From contig JADKAS010000003.1 of assembly GCA_016715245.1 (NCBI GenBank), positions 343,579-407,578 of the forward strand: a stretch of 64,000 bases of DNA, in the 5' to 3' direction. This DNA comes from Saprospiraceae bacterium. GTDB taxonomy: Bacteria; Bacteroidota; Bacteroidia; Chitinophagales; Saprospiraceae. Position 1 is the stretch's first letter. Each line of letters starts with the position of its first letter. The notes beneath the pieces are model-generated. The model worked only from the letters and a program-made list of their open reading frames with translations. It had not been told where the DNA came from and did no database searches. Shown piece by piece: positions 18,694 through 28,025 of this stretch. The position numbers and the translations under genes were made by a program.

Positions 18694-18927
18694 ATGATAG
18701 TTAAACCCTTCGGCAAAATTGTGGATGTTTTACAACAGGATATAGTGCCTGAAAATAAATATCAAAACTGGATGGAACTGCAAAAACATCTTTTTGAAAG
18801 ATTTCCGGAACTAAAAAATGAACATTATCTTGTAGCCATTAACCATAAAATCATTTCAGAAAAGGAAAATCCTGATTTACAATCCGGAGATGAAATAGCA
18901 CTTCTGCCTCCTTTTTCAGGAGGATAA
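18694..18927 (+). CDS. moaD: molybdopterin synthase sulfur carrier subunit MoaD
   Basis: 77 residues, ubiquitin-like beta-grasp, ending LLPPFSGG. The terminal GG is the site adenylated by MoeB and thiocarboxylated, and it fits into MoaE. Located 9 bp before moeB and near moaE in the same operon, which favours MoaD over ThiS. Confidence 0.93.
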   Translation: MIVKPFGKIVDVLQQDIVPENKYQNWMELQKHLFERFPELKNEHYLVAINHKIISEKENPDLQSGDEIALLPPFSGG

Positions 18928-18936
18928 TAATCAATC

Positions 18937-20025
18937 ATGGGAAGATATCAAAGACAAATTCAGTTATCGGATTTTGGTCAGAAAGCCCAAAATAAAATAT
19001 CCCAAAGTAAAGTGCTGGTCATTGGTGCCGGTGGTTTGGGATGTCCGGTTATCATGTCTCTGACTGCAATGGGTGTTGGTCATATCGGCATAATGGATGG
19101 AGATATTGTTGAAATTACCAACCTCCACCGACAATATTTATATACCGAAAAAGATCTGAATAAATTAAAAACAGTAGTCGCACTGCAACGATTAGGGGAA
19201 ATGAACAGTGAAGTACATCTGGAATCTTTTCCTTTTTTTGCGACGGCTGAAAATCTGTTTTCCGTAATTCAAAACTTTGATATTATTATTGACGGTACGG
19301 ATCAGATTCCGACAAGATATCTTATAAATGATGTTTGTTGTGTTCTGAAAAAACCTCTTGTTTATGGTTCCGTTTTTCGTCATGAAGGACAAGTTTCTGT
19401 TTTTAATGTTGTTCAAGATGGGATTTTATCTACAAATTACCGTGACTTATTTCCTTTTCCCGAAAAGACCCAAAATACTTTGTCTTGCAATGAGGCAGGT
19501 GTCACCGGGATTCTGCCAAATCTCATCGGTGGATTTATGGCAAACGAAGCGGTAAAACTTATAACCGGTGTTGGAAAACCTCTTATTAATAAAGTATTGT
19601 ATTACAATAGCAAAACCAATTTTCAGTCCATACTTCAAGTTTCTAAAAATCCGGAAAATACCTATATTTTTGATAAGGAAGTGTTAGAAATATATGGAGA
19701 AAAAATATTTTGCAACCCATTGGAAGTGGAAGATATAAACCAAATATTAACCCATTTAAAAGATAAAAACCAGCATGTTCTGGTAGATGTGAGAGAGGAA
19801 AATGAAAGGCCAATCCTGCCTTTTGGAATAAAAATTCCGCTCAACCAACTTTCTGAAAAAATAAATACATTGGAAAAATTTAACACCTTGGTCTTTATCT
19901 GTCAATCTGGTGTCAGATCAGCAAAAGCTCTGGAATGGGCACAAAACAACCTATCGGATACCAATGTTTATCATTACAAATATGGTGCAGCTCATTTTAT
20001 AAAATATTGTACACATGGCAACTAA
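18937..20025 (+). CDS. moeB: MoaD adenylyltransferase/sulfurtransferase MoeB with C-terminal rhodanese domain
   Basis: 362 residues. Residues 1-240 are the E1-like ThiF/MoeB domain: nucleotide loop VIGAGGLGCPVIMSL, HRQYLY, DGTDQIPTRYL, and the cysteine in TLSCNEAGVTGILP. Residues about 265-362 are a rhodanese domain with DVREENE and the active loop CQSGVRSAKA. This is the MOCS3-type fusion that both adenylates MoaD and supplies sulfur. No CxxC zinc pairs typical of E. coli MoeB are visible. Its end overlaps the moaE start by 11 bp. Confidence 0.93.
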   Translation: MGRYQRQIQLSDFGQKAQNKISQSKVLVIGAGGLGCPVIMSLTAMGVGHIGIMDGDIVEITNLHRQYLYTEKDLNKLKTVVALQRLGEMNSEVHLESFPFFATAENLFSVIQNFDIIIDGTDQIPTRYLINDVCCVLKKPLVYGSVFRHEGQVSVFNVVQDGILSTNYRDLFPFPEKTQNTLSCNEAGVTGILPNLIGGFMANEAVKLITGVGKPLINKVLYYNSKTNFQSILQVSKNPENTYIFDKEVLEIYGEKIFCNPLEVEDINQILTHLKDKNQHVLVDVREENERPILPFGIKIPLNQLSEKINTLEKFNTLVFICQSGVRSAKALEWAQNNLSDTNVYHYKYGAAHFIKYCTHGN

Positions 20026-20452
20026 AAAAACTGTATTTATTGATGGCCCCGTGTCACCGGCATTTATTGCAGAATCCATTTCAAAACATTCAAGCAAAAC
20101 CGATATTGGCGGACACAGTATATTTTTAGGGCAAATCAGAGCTGATCAGAAAGATGGCCTGGAAGTAACCGCCATAGAATATTCTACCTATCGGGAGATG
20201 GCTGAAGAAAAACTGTTTGAAATCAGAGAGGAAACATTTACAAAATTTGATATCACATGCATGCACATCTATCATAGTCTGGGTCAAGTCAGACAAGGTG
20301 AAATTTGTCTTTTTATATTTACCTCATCAAAACACAGAAAAGAAGCCATAGAATCTTGTTCTTACCTGGTTGAAAGAATAAAAAAAGAAGTACCCATTTG
20401 GGGGAAAGAAATTTTGGGCAACCAAAACCATTCATGGAAAAGTAATCATTAA
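20015..20452 (+). CDS. moaE: molybdopterin synthase catalytic subunit MoaE
   Basis: 145 residues with family features: GGHSIFLGQIRADQKDG, IEYSTYREMAEE, HIYHSLGQVRQGEICLFI and the terminal KKEVPIWGKE containing the catalytic lysine region. With thiocarboxylated MoaD it converts cPMP to molybdopterin. Its ATG overlaps the moeB end by 11 bp, and moaC-moaB follows after 6 bp. Confidence 0.95.
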   Translation: MATKKTVFIDGPVSPAFIAESISKHSSKTDIGGHSIFLGQIRADQKDGLEVTAIEYSTYREMAEEKLFEIREETFTKFDITCMHIYHSLGQVRQGEICLFIFTSSKHRKEAIESCSYLVERIKKEVPIWGKEILGNQNHSWKSNH

Positions 20453-20458
20453 TTAATT

Positions 20459-21373
20459 ATGGTAGACATCACGGCAAAAACATTCACACTGAGAAAAGCC
20501 ATTGCGCAAGCAGTAGTAAAAGTCAGTAACCAAGAAACTATAGACGCCATCGTACAAAAAAAAGTCCCTAAAGGAGACGTTTTCGAAATGGCAAAAACAG
20601 CAGGCTTGTTTGCAGCAAAAAAAACAAGCGATGTTATACCTGACTGTCACCCGCTTCCCATAGAATATACTCAAATCAATTTTGAAATCAGTGATTTATC
20701 TGTTCATATCACCGTAGAAATACATACAATCTATAAAACAGGCGTAGAAGTTGAAGCCATGCACGCCGCTTCAGTAGTTGCCCTTACGATGTACGATATG
20801 CTCAAACCTATTGATAAAAATATAGAAATACTCAATATCAGGTTGTTGGAAAAAAAAGGCGGAAAAACAGATTACAGGAAAATTTCGAGTGAAATAAATG
20901 TTGGCGTCATCGTTTGTTCTGACAGTATTTCTTCCGGTGAAAAGGAAGATTTTTCAGGAAAGTGGATAGTGGAAAAAATGAAAGAATATGAAACAAATGT
21001 ATTATCGTATTCCATTATTCCTGACGATAAAGAAATCATTCAAAAGGAAGTTAGAAGTTTTGAACAAAAAGGTTGTAATCTGGTCATCATTACAGGAGGA
21101 ACAGGTCTTTCACCCAGAGATGTAACACCTGATGCCATTAAACCTCTGCTAGACATTGAAATACCAGGTATTTCAGAAGCAATCAGAAATTATGGACAGG
21201 ACAGAACGCCTTATTCTATGCTATCGAGAAGTATTGCCGGCTTTATGAAGGATACACTAATACTTGCCATACCGGGTTCGACCGGAGGCGTCAAGGATTC
21301 AATTCAGGCAGTTTTTCCGGCCATTTTTCACGTATTCAGGGTAAAAAAATTTTTCAGTCATGATGATAAATAA
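20459..21373 (+). CDS. moaCB: bifunctional MoaC-MoaB/MogA fusion
   Basis: 304 residues made of two enzymes. Residues 1-145 are MoaC (cyclic pyranopterin monophosphate synthase) with DVIPDCHPLPIEY and GVEVEAMHAASVVALTMYDM. Residues 155-304 are MoaB/MogA, the molybdopterin adenylyltransferase, with VIVCSDSISSGEKED, ITGGTGLSPRDVTPDA and LAIPGSTGGVKDSI. The fusion joins an early and a late step of the pathway and is known in several bacteria. It closes the operon, which then has every core gene needed for Mo-molybdopterin. Confidence 0.94.
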   Translation: MVDITAKTFTLRKAIAQAVVKVSNQETIDAIVQKKVPKGDVFEMAKTAGLFAAKKTSDVIPDCHPLPIEYTQINFEISDLSVHITVEIHTIYKTGVEVEAMHAASVVALTMYDMLKPIDKNIEILNIRLLEKKGGKTDYRKISSEINVGVIVCSDSISSGEKEDFSGKWIVEKMKEYETNVLSYSIIPDDKEIIQKEVRSFEQKGCNLVIITGGTGLSPRDVTPDAIKPLLDIEIPGISEAIRNYGQDRTPYSMLSRSIAGFMKDTLILAIPGSTGGVKDSIQAVFPAIFHVFRVKKFFSHDDK

Positions 21374-21379
21374 AAATAT

Positions 21380-22540
21380 TTATGATTTTTTATTTTCCAT
21401 ATACTGGATTAAACTATCGTAAAAAGCTGGGTCTTCACCTTTTTTAACCGCTTTTTCCTTTTTATTTTTTACATGTTTCAATGCAGTTTTAACATCTCCC
21501 TGCACCATATATATATGACATAGAAAATTTAATGATTCATGGTCGTCTTTTATATCAAATGCTTTTTCTGCAAAAATACAGGCGTCTTTCAACATATCCT
21601 GATTTTCAGGAAATGATTGAATAATATCTTTCGCAATAGATTGATAAGTTCCTGCATTTTCAGGTTCAAGTTTTGAAAGCGCCTGGTAAGATTTTATAAA
21701 ATTTTTTTCATCTCTGAATGCTCTGTAATATTTATATTTCGAACCCCATTCGAATTTTGCTGCATTTTCAGGAGACGACGTTTTAATTTTTTTCACTGCT
21801 TCCTCCAATAATTCCGGCGTTTCAAATTGAATAGCTTTGGTGATGGTGTTTTCACAAGCTTTTACAATTTTTTTCTGAAAAGTTTCTTTCCCGACGAGTG
21901 GTATGATGGTTTCTTTTTCGACCAACATTCTGTCAAAAAGTTTTGAATCTGCATCAACAACAGCCTCAAACAAAAAAATCATTTTTTCCTGTTCCGTAAT
22001 ATTTGGTTTACTGTTCAGGTAGTCATTTGAAATCTTTAAACTTGGCTTGCCGGCATTGTTCAGTGCTTTAACATAATTCAAAACAAGAGTATAATCGCGA
22101 TTTCCAGCCTCATATTCATCTGCATATTTACCGCTTTTATCATTTTGTTTGAGGGCATTTTCTCCAAGTGAAATCAAACCTTCAGCCTGTTGACCACCTT
22201 GAATCTTTTTTACAACTTTTCCGTCACCATCCAGAAAATGTAATGTAGGGTAAGCCTTTACACTGTACTTATGACCGAAACTTACACCGTCTTCCTTTTC
22301 CATATCAAGTTTTATATTGATAAAATTCTGGTTGTAAAAACTTCCTACACTTTCCTGAGTGAATACATTTTTCGCCATTTTGATACAAGGGCCACACCAT
22401 GTGGTATAGGAATCCACAAATACAAGTTTATCTTCCTTTTTGGCCTTTTCAAGGGCTTCCTTCCAGGTACCTTCAAAAAATATGATTCCCTGACCTGGTA
22501 ATAAAAATGGAAAAAAAAGAAAAAAAAGAATGTATTTCAT
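21380..22540 (-). CDS. secreted thioredoxin-fold protein with helical repeat C-terminus
   Basis: 386 residues. Signal peptide 1-17. Thioredoxin fold at about 20-130 with the active site WCGPCIKM (CGPC at 49-52) and the cis-proline region KAYPTLHFLDGDG. The remaining 250 residues are helical and TPR-like (for example ALSKLEPENAGTYQSIAKDI). It probably acts in periplasmic disulfide reduction or cytochrome maturation. Converges on the Mo operon, with only 6 bp between the stops. Confidence 0.85.
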   Translation of the reverse strand: MKYILFFLFFPFLLPGQGIIFFEGTWKEALEKAKKEDKLVFVDSYTTWCGPCIKMAKNVFTQESVGSFYNQNFINIKLDMEKEDGVSFGHKYSVKAYPTLHFLDGDGKVVKKIQGGQQAEGLISLGENALKQNDKSGKYADEYEAGNRDYTLVLNYVKALNNAGKPSLKISNDYLNSKPNITEQEKMIFLFEAVVDADSKLFDRMLVEKETIIPLVGKETFQKKIVKACENTITKAIQFETPELLEEAVKKIKTSSPENAAKFEWGSKYKYYRAFRDEKNFIKSYQALSKLEPENAGTYQSIAKDIIQSFPENQDMLKDACIFAEKAFDIKDDHESLNFLCHIYMVQGDVKTALKHVKNKKEKAVKKGEDPAFYDSLIQYMENKKS

Positions 22541-22578
22541 ATCAGATATTTAAAACGAAACAGATAATTCATAAACTA

Positions 22579-22586
22579 CAAAGTTA
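22579..22586 (-). promoter_or_regulatory. -7 element (TAACTTTG) for the thioredoxin-like gene
   Basis: On the minus strand this reads TAACTTTG, an exact TAnnTTTG match 38 bp before the ATG. No strong -33 box found. Confidence 0.4.
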
Positions 22587-22654
22587 TTCATTTTGTAATG
22601 AATTTTAAGTAGTTTAACAAAATGCTAACAGAGATGTTGATTATCTATAATATT

Positions 22655-24442
22655 TTAATTTTCAACATCCCTGACAATCCGGATCTCAACTCTTCTGTTT
22701 TTCCGACGTAAAACTTCACTACTATTATCATTGAGTGGCTTTTTATCTCCGAAACCTTTAGGTATTATTCTGTTTGATTCTATACCCTGAGATACTAAAA
22801 TATTTTTTATGGCAATGGCCCTTTCGAGTGACAGTTTCTGAAGTGCTTCCGGTTCGCCGATATTGTCAGTATGCCCCAATATTTCAATAATAATATTTTT
22901 ATTTATCTTCAGAAATTTTCCAATTGAATTTATAGAAGCAAAAGATTGAGGTAGAACAATTGCCGTCGCTTTTTCAAACATAATATTTTTGAAAACGGAA
23001 GATTTTTCTGACAATTGGGTTTGCTCCTTTTTTGTCAATAACTCTAAAAATGGAAGGGTTTCAACTTTAGTTTCACGAACTACCCGAACCGATGTATTTT
23101 CTGGGTTTAATATCAGGTCAACTTTTTTTATTTTGTCATTTGCAGACCATAACTCTTGCGGGTCAAATAAATATTCCTGTGAACTTAAATTTCTATTCAT
23201 CGCATGAATGACGACAGGTTTATTTTCTGCAATTTTTAAGGTGTATTTTCCGTCTCGGCATCTGAAATAATTTTCTTTATTTTTGACGGGTTCATAAGCT
23301 AAACCCCAGTATAATTCTGCCGGCATTTTTTGTAAAGTCTCACCGTTAATAATAGTAATCTCAATGTCTACAGAAATATTTTTATCTCTTTTCAAAGAAG
23401 CCTGAAAAATATCAAAACTACCGTCTCTGTCAGAACTGAACAACAATTTGGTCTCATTATCAAAAAGGGTGGGATACATTTCATCTTTTTCTGAATTTAC
23501 CGGTGGCAATAAAGGTTCCACGTTTTCCCATTTTAAAAAAGTATCATCAATTCTGCTTGCTTTAAAAATGTCTGTTCCTCCCCTTGACTCTAGCCTGTCT
23601 GAAGAAAAATATAAAGTCTTCTGATCCTGTGATAAAAAAGGAGTGATTTCATTAAAAGGTGAGTTTATATCTGTTGACAGTTTTAAAGGTTTGCTATAAT
23701 ACATATCGTACAGTCTTTCTGAAAGATATAAATCCATATTACCCTCATCATCAGGCATTGATAAAATCAGAATTTTCTGATCCGAAGAACAAGTGATATT
23801 TACATTACCGCTTTTTACATGAAATCCGTCCATTTCAATGGCTTTCGGAAAAGTAAATTCTTCACCTTTCATCTGAGTAAAGGAAAAACCTTTGTCCAGC
23901 CCCCCTATTTCATCAAATTGATTGATAATTATAAATCGGTTGTGGTTATCAAATCTTGAGCATATACTGTTTGGTAGTGCATTGTTGAGAGGATATCCAG
24001 GATGTTCAAAATCTATTGGTTTTTTCTCCTTATTCAGAATAATGGTCCAAATATCCTGATTAAAAGAGGAAGCAATCACATCATGAATTTCTTTGGAAGC
24101 AATCTGTTTGTACACTTTGGCAATAGCCTTTTTGTACTCTTCTTCATCAAAAATTTCATAAACATCGACGCTGTCTATCAATAATTTCGGATTAAAATCG
24201 GGCGAACCAATTCGGGTAATAAAAATTTTATCTTCGTCATACGTCAAAACTGGACATATCTCATCATATTGATCAGAATTGACAGGAAAATCATACTTTA
24301 CCAGGCTGTGCTGACCAATAATAGTGGAAATATGTTGTAAAACAATAACCAGAACAAGGCTGATCGTTTTTAAATACCGCAAAAAATAAATATTATACAT
24401 ATTATAAATAATAATAATATGATTTATCAAATACCTTGCCAT
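22655..24442 (-). CDS. OmpA family protein with PD40 (WD40-like) repeats
   Basis: 595 residues. An N-terminal signal or anchor segment, better started at one of the internal Met codons (residue 15 gives MYNIYFLRYLKTISLVLVIV). Residues about 50-370 contain PD40-type beta-propeller repeats (TLYFSSDRLESRGGTDIFKA, KLLFSSDRDGSFDIFQA). Residues about 485-595 are the OmpA C-terminal domain with EILGHTDNIGEPEALQKLS and RRKNRRVEIRI, which binds peptidoglycan. This architecture is frequent in Bacteroidota outer-membrane proteins, some linked to gliding or T9SS. Exact role unknown. Confidence 0.85.
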   Translation of the reverse strand: MARYLINHIIIIYNMYNIYFLRYLKTISLVLVIVLQHISTIIGQHSLVKYDFPVNSDQYDEICPVLTYDEDKIFITRIGSPDFNPKLLIDSVDVYEIFDEEEYKKAIAKVYKQIASKEIHDVIASSFNQDIWTIILNKEKKPIDFEHPGYPLNNALPNSICSRFDNHNRFIIINQFDEIGGLDKGFSFTQMKGEEFTFPKAIEMDGFHVKSGNVNITCSSDQKILILSMPDDEGNMDLYLSERLYDMYYSKPLKLSTDINSPFNEITPFLSQDQKTLYFSSDRLESRGGTDIFKASRIDDTFLKWENVEPLLPPVNSEKDEMYPTLFDNETKLLFSSDRDGSFDIFQASLKRDKNISVDIEITIINGETLQKMPAELYWGLAYEPVKNKENYFRCRDGKYTLKIAENKPVVIHAMNRNLSSQEYLFDPQELWSANDKIKKVDLILNPENTSVRVVRETKVETLPFLELLTKKEQTQLSEKSSVFKNIMFEKATAIVLPQSFASINSIGKFLKINKNIIIEILGHTDNIGEPEALQKLSLERAIAIKNILVSQGIESNRIIPKGFGDKKPLNDNSSEVLRRKNRRVEIRIVRDVEN

Positions 24443-24492
24443 TTTATATTGTTAATAATATGAAAAGAGCGTCTCACTGATAACCAAAATTT

Positions 24493-24500
24493 TATTTTTG
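24493..24500 (+). promoter_or_regulatory. possible -7 element (TATTTTTG)
   Basis: TATTTTTG fits TAnnTTTG, 26 bp before the DUF4294-like gene. AT-rich context lowers confidence. Confidence 0.3.
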
Positions 24501-24526
24501 ACGTTATAGTTTTAAATCCTTTCATT

Positions 24527-25189
24527 ATGCGCTTTTTGTTGGTTTATTTCATTTTACTTCCTATCTCAAGTATACTGGCACAGACAAATCCTCCTGACGG
24601 AGAAGAAACTAAGGTTGCTGTAGATGGTAAAATATATTCAGCATTAATTACACCTGATGGGGACACATTAATTCTCACCGATCTTGATGGATTACAAATT
24701 ACCGCTTTACGAAAATTTGGCTCGGATGATGAATATAAAAAGTATATGCGATTCCGTAACTATGCTCAAATTGTTTTTCCCTATGCAAAAGAAGCTATCA
24801 GGATTTTCAGAGAATTGGAATACGCCTCAAATAATTTGTCGCGAAGAGAAAGAAAAAAGAAAATTAAAGAACTGGAAGCAGAATTGTCTCGCGAGTTTGA
24901 AGAACCTCTGAAAAACCTAACAAAACTGCAGGGTAAAATTATGATAAAAATGATTGAAAAAGAAACAGGTCAACCTATGTACCATCTTATCAAGGATATG
25001 AAAGGAGGATTTTCAGCTTTTTATTGGAATGCTTTTTCAAAATTATATAGCTATGATCTGAAAGAAGGATATAACAAAGGTGATTACCCAATTCTTGATG
25101 CTGTACTTCAGGATTTTGATGTGTCTCACCGCATTGAAAACGGAACCAGCCTTAAATACATTAAACTAAACCGGAAAAAAAGTGAGTAA
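24527..25189 (+). CDS. DUF4294-like exported protein
   Basis: 220 residues with a signal peptide (1-18, ending LAQT). The conserved core is YAQIVFPYAKEAIRIFRELE, then a basic helical stretch SRRERKKKIKELEAEL and YNKGDYPILDAVLQDFD near the end. I associate this with the DUF4294 family of Bacteroidota. No enzymatic motif is evident. The mvaD start (GTG) overlaps the end of this gene by 8 bp, indicating co-translation. Confidence 0.7.
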   Translation: MRFLLVYFILLPISSILAQTNPPDGEETKVAVDGKIYSALITPDGDTLILTDLDGLQITALRKFGSDDEYKKYMRFRNYAQIVFPYAKEAIRIFRELEYASNNLSRRERKKKIKELEAELSREFEEPLKNLTKLQGKIMIKMIEKETGQPMYHLIKDMKGGFSAFYWNAFSKLYSYDLKEGYNKGDYPILDAVLQDFDVSHRIENGTSLKYIKLNRKKSE

Positions 25190-26252
25190 TTCCCTGGAAC
25201 AAACCATTACCTGGCAGTGTCCTTCCAATCTGGCTATCGTAAAATATTGGGGGAAATACGGACGCCAACTGCCCAAAAATGCATCCTTGAGTATGACTCT
25301 TGATGCAGCAAAAAGTATAACTTCTGTCAAATGGAAAAACAAAGAACAAAAAACTAAAGGGATTTCGATTGACTTTCTTTTTGAAGGTAAAACAAATCCA
25401 CATTTTGAACTGAAACTCGAACGTTTTCTGGCTTCCATATCAGATGAATATTTCCCCTTTCTGAACGATCTTCATCTCTCCATAATCAGTAAAAATACTT
25501 TTCCGCACAGCAGCGGAATCGCATCATCTGCTTCAGCAATGGGTGCATTGTCATTATGTCTTTGTTCTCTGGAAAAAGAACTTGCCAACCCAAACATGAC
25601 GAAAGAATATTTTTTTAAAAAAGCATCTTTGATAGCCCGACTTGGAAGCGGCAGTGCTTCACGTTCCGTTTTTGGAAACTGGGTAATGTGGGGAGAACAT
25701 TCAGATGTTGTTTATTCTTCTGATGAATATGCTATCAGCGTTGCTGAAAATGTCCACCCAATATTTAATACATTGCAGAATGATATTTTTATCATCAGCG
25801 CAGGTGAAAAGTCGGTTTCGTCAAGCGCAGGTCACCAACTCATGGAAAATAATCCGTTTGCCCCCGCAAGATATCAACAGGCAAATCAAAGAATCACTGA
25901 ACTTTTAAAATCGCTTGAATCCGGTGACTTTAAGACTTTTTCTCATATAGCAGAAGCAGAAGCATTAACTTTACACGCATTAATGATGTGTTCTGAACCA
26001 TCGTACACGCTTTTGGAACCAAACTCGCTAGAAATGGTGAAAAGAGTAAAGGCTTATAGAAATAAAAGTAATCTCCCGTTATGTTTTAGCTTTGATGCAG
26101 GTCCCAATTTACATTTGTTATATCCTGAAGAAATAAAAAATAAAATACAGGATTTTCTCGACAATGAATTAAAACCTCTTTGCCAAAATCAATTGGTTAT
26201 CCATGACAAAACCGGTAACGGCCCAAAAAAACTTTCACATAATGGAATATAA
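25182..26252 (+). CDS. mvaD: diphosphomevalonate decarboxylase
   Basis: 356 residues, GHMP fold. WQCPSNLAIVKYWGKYG opens the protein, the ATP loop is SSGIASSASAMGALSL around residue 108, and CFSFDAGPNLHLLYP near residue 305 supplies the catalytic Asp. It makes isopentenyl diphosphate from mevalonate 5-diphosphate, so this organism uses the mevalonate pathway. The start is GTG at 25182, inside the end of the upstream gene. A GHMP kinase of the same pathway lies 560 bp downstream on the other strand. Confidence 0.92.
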   Translation: MSNSLEQTITWQCPSNLAIVKYWGKYGRQLPKNASLSMTLDAAKSITSVKWKNKEQKTKGISIDFLFEGKTNPHFELKLERFLASISDEYFPFLNDLHLSIISKNTFPHSSGIASSASAMGALSLCLCSLEKELANPNMTKEYFFKKASLIARLGSGSASRSVFGNWVMWGEHSDVVYSSDEYAISVAENVHPIFNTLQNDIFIISAGEKSVSSSAGHQLMENNPFAPARYQQANQRITELLKSLESGDFKTFSHIAEAEALTLHALMMCSEPSYTLLEPNSLEMVKRVKAYRNKSNLPLCFSFDAGPNLHLLYPEEIKNKIQDFLDNELKPLCQNQLVIHDKTGNGPKKLSHNGI

Positions 26253-26775
26253 AGTTATTATCATTATTATTCTTACTGGATTGGGAATTTTTTATTTTAA
26301 CAAAGCAAAAGCCCAGTATACCAAAACAGCCTCCTGCGAAAATGTTGACTTTGACAAAAAAGTAGATCAATATATTTCGTTTAGTGCACCCGTCATTGAT
26401 GTTAAAGAAGCATTCAAAAATAAAAGTAGTTATATTTTTTTAGATGCCAGAGAGGCGTCTGAATATAATATCTCTCATATAAAAGATGCTTTATTTGTCG
26501 GATATGACAATTTTGACAAAAACAAACTCAAAAATATTCCGAAAGATCAACCTATTATTGTTTATTGCAGTATAGGATATAGGAGTGAAAAAATTGCTGT
26601 AAAACTCAGAAAGTCAGGATTTCAAAAAGTATACAATCTGTATGGAAGCATTTTCGAATGGGTGAACCAGGGGCATCCTGTTTATTCACATGATAAAGAA
26701 GTTAAAAAAGTGCATACCTACAATAAAAAATGGAGCAAGTGGATGATGAATAAAAACTATCAGCCTGTTTATTAA
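26242..26775 (+). CDS. membrane-anchored or exported rhodanese-like protein
   Basis: 177 residues from ATG at 26242, which overlaps the mvaD stop by 11 bp. An upstream ATG at 26203 is possible, but it would place 13 polar residues before the hydrophobic segment. An N-terminal signal or anchor (VIIIIILTGLGIFYF) is followed by a single rhodanese domain: FLDAREASEYNISHI, then active-site loop CSIGYRSEKIA. Probably a periplasmic sulfurtransferase or phosphatase-like rhodanese. The link to mvaD is probably only positional. Confidence 0.8.
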   Translation: MEYKVIIIIILTGLGIFYFNKAKAQYTKTASCENVDFDKKVDQYISFSAPVIDVKEAFKNKSSYIFLDAREASEYNISHIKDALFVGYDNFDKNKLKNIPKDQPIIVYCSIGYRSEKIAVKLRKSGFQKVYNLYGSIFEWVNQGHPVYSHDKEVKKVHTYNKKWSKWMMNKNYQPVY

Positions 26776-26814
26776 CAAAAATTAGGAAGCAGAATTTTTC
26801 TATTTGTTGTTGAA

Positions 26815-27732
26815 CTACAAAACCATTTTTTTGTATTCTACAATGGTATCAAATCCCTTTTTCATAAAGTAATTTTTAGTTTCTTCCGGGCTTTTATCCG
26901 AGGTAATCAAAACAAAATCACCTCCCCATGCCCCCAGGGATTTAACACTACCCCAAAAATCAGAAAAATGTACATCTTTGGCTTTTGAAAATCCTGTATG
27001 TGCAGCAATGACATTTTCATGTTCATTCAGCAATAAAGAAAAATCACTGAGGCTTTTTACATTCTGAATATCTTCCGTAATTCTGGTTATAGTTTTTATT
27101 AATGTGCTTTTATTCTTTACCGCTTTCAAATAGTTTTTAATACCCATTTTGGTATCTGCTTTGTTTCCAAGATGCACAAAATACAAATTATGATGAAAGG
27201 ATGGCGCAAAATCTATTTCAGTGTAAGAAACCTCATCCGGCGTATTCAGGTATGTAATCGGACCCTGAGCAAAGGCACATGCCACATCATACCCTGAGCC
27301 CTCTTCCGTTTTGAAATACAAAAGTAAAGGATTTACTTCTGCCCACTCAGCGATAAGGTAAATGAGTGTGCTGCTCGATCCCAAACCCCAGTCTAAAGGA
27401 AATTCCACTTGCGTTTCAATCTTAAATCCGTTCCATTGTGAAAGAAATTCAGAATTTAATCTTACTGCATTCTTTAATAACTTTTGAAGGTATTCAGATA
27501 TTTTTTCATCTGAGGTTTGTACAGGGGAAAAATCAAATAAAGAAATTGTAGAGTCAAACCAGATTTTTCCGTTCATATCAAGGCTTTCCCAAATAAGATC
27601 TGAACTGGTCGTTCTTTTAATCGTCAGCTTTTGACCTAATTTTGTGGGTAGTGCCAAAGCCTTGGCACCATCCAATACGGCATACTCTCCTGTGAGTAAT
27701 AGTTTGCCTCGTCCGTGGTGTTTCGTTTTGAT
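26815..27732 (-). CDS. GYDIA-type GHMP kinase, non-AUG start
   Basis: Homology requires more N-terminal sequence than the first ATG (27675) provides. The same frame upstream encodes KHHGRGKLLLTGEYAVLDGA, the GHMP motif 1, and is open back to a TAA at 27741. No ATG, GTG or TTG occurs there. ATC at 27732 or ATT at 27735, just after an AGGA, are the only reasonable starts. ATP loop: DWGLGSSSTLIYLIAEW. EEGSGYDVACAFAQGPITY is the GYD[IV]A signature. Probably a mevalonate-pathway kinase, given mvaD nearby. A G-to-C error turning ATG into ATC at 27730 is an equally good explanation. Confidence 0.8.
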   Translation of the reverse strand: MKTKHHGRGKLLLTGEYAVLDGAKALALPTKLGQKLTIKRTTSSDLIWESLDMNGKIWFDSTISLFDFSPVQTSDEKISEYLQKLLKNAVRLNSEFLSQWNGFKIETQVEFPLDWGLGSSSTLIYLIAEWAEVNPLLLYFKTEEGSGYDVACAFAQGPITYLNTPDEVSYTEIDFAPSFHHNLYFVHLGNKADTKMGIKNYLKAVKNKSTLIKTITRITEDIQNVKSLSDFSLLLNEHENVIAAHTGFSKAKDVHFSDFWGSVKSLGAWGGDFVLITSDKSPEETKNYFMKKGFDTIVEYKKMVL

Positions 27733-27989
27733 AATTCCTGAGATTTACTACGCAAAATTATAATAACTTATTAGAATAAACAAGCATATTAAAATAAAAT
27801 AATTTCTATACGTTTAAAAATGTGCAGATTACATATTGAATTAATGAAAAAACGAAAGTTTATTGCCATATTTCTGATAGAAAAGTTTTCATTCCCAAAG
27901 AAAAATATTCAAAAATAGCATGTTGTAAGTATAGGGTCAAAATTGACAAACCAGATATTTCAAGGCTTTTTATTATTTTACCTCTACAT

Positions 27990-28021
27990 TTTGTCATATG
28001 ATATTGAAGATAGTACCTTTG
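27990..28021 (+). promoter_or_regulatory. Bacteroidota promoter (TTTG-N20-TACCTTTG)
   Basis: A -33 TTTG at 27990-27993 and a -7 TACCTTTG at 28014-28021 are separated by 20 bp, matching the Bacteroidota consensus. The E1 gene ATG is only 4 bp further on, implying a very short leader or an essentially leaderless transcript. Confidence 0.65.
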
Positions 28022-28025
28022 CGCA

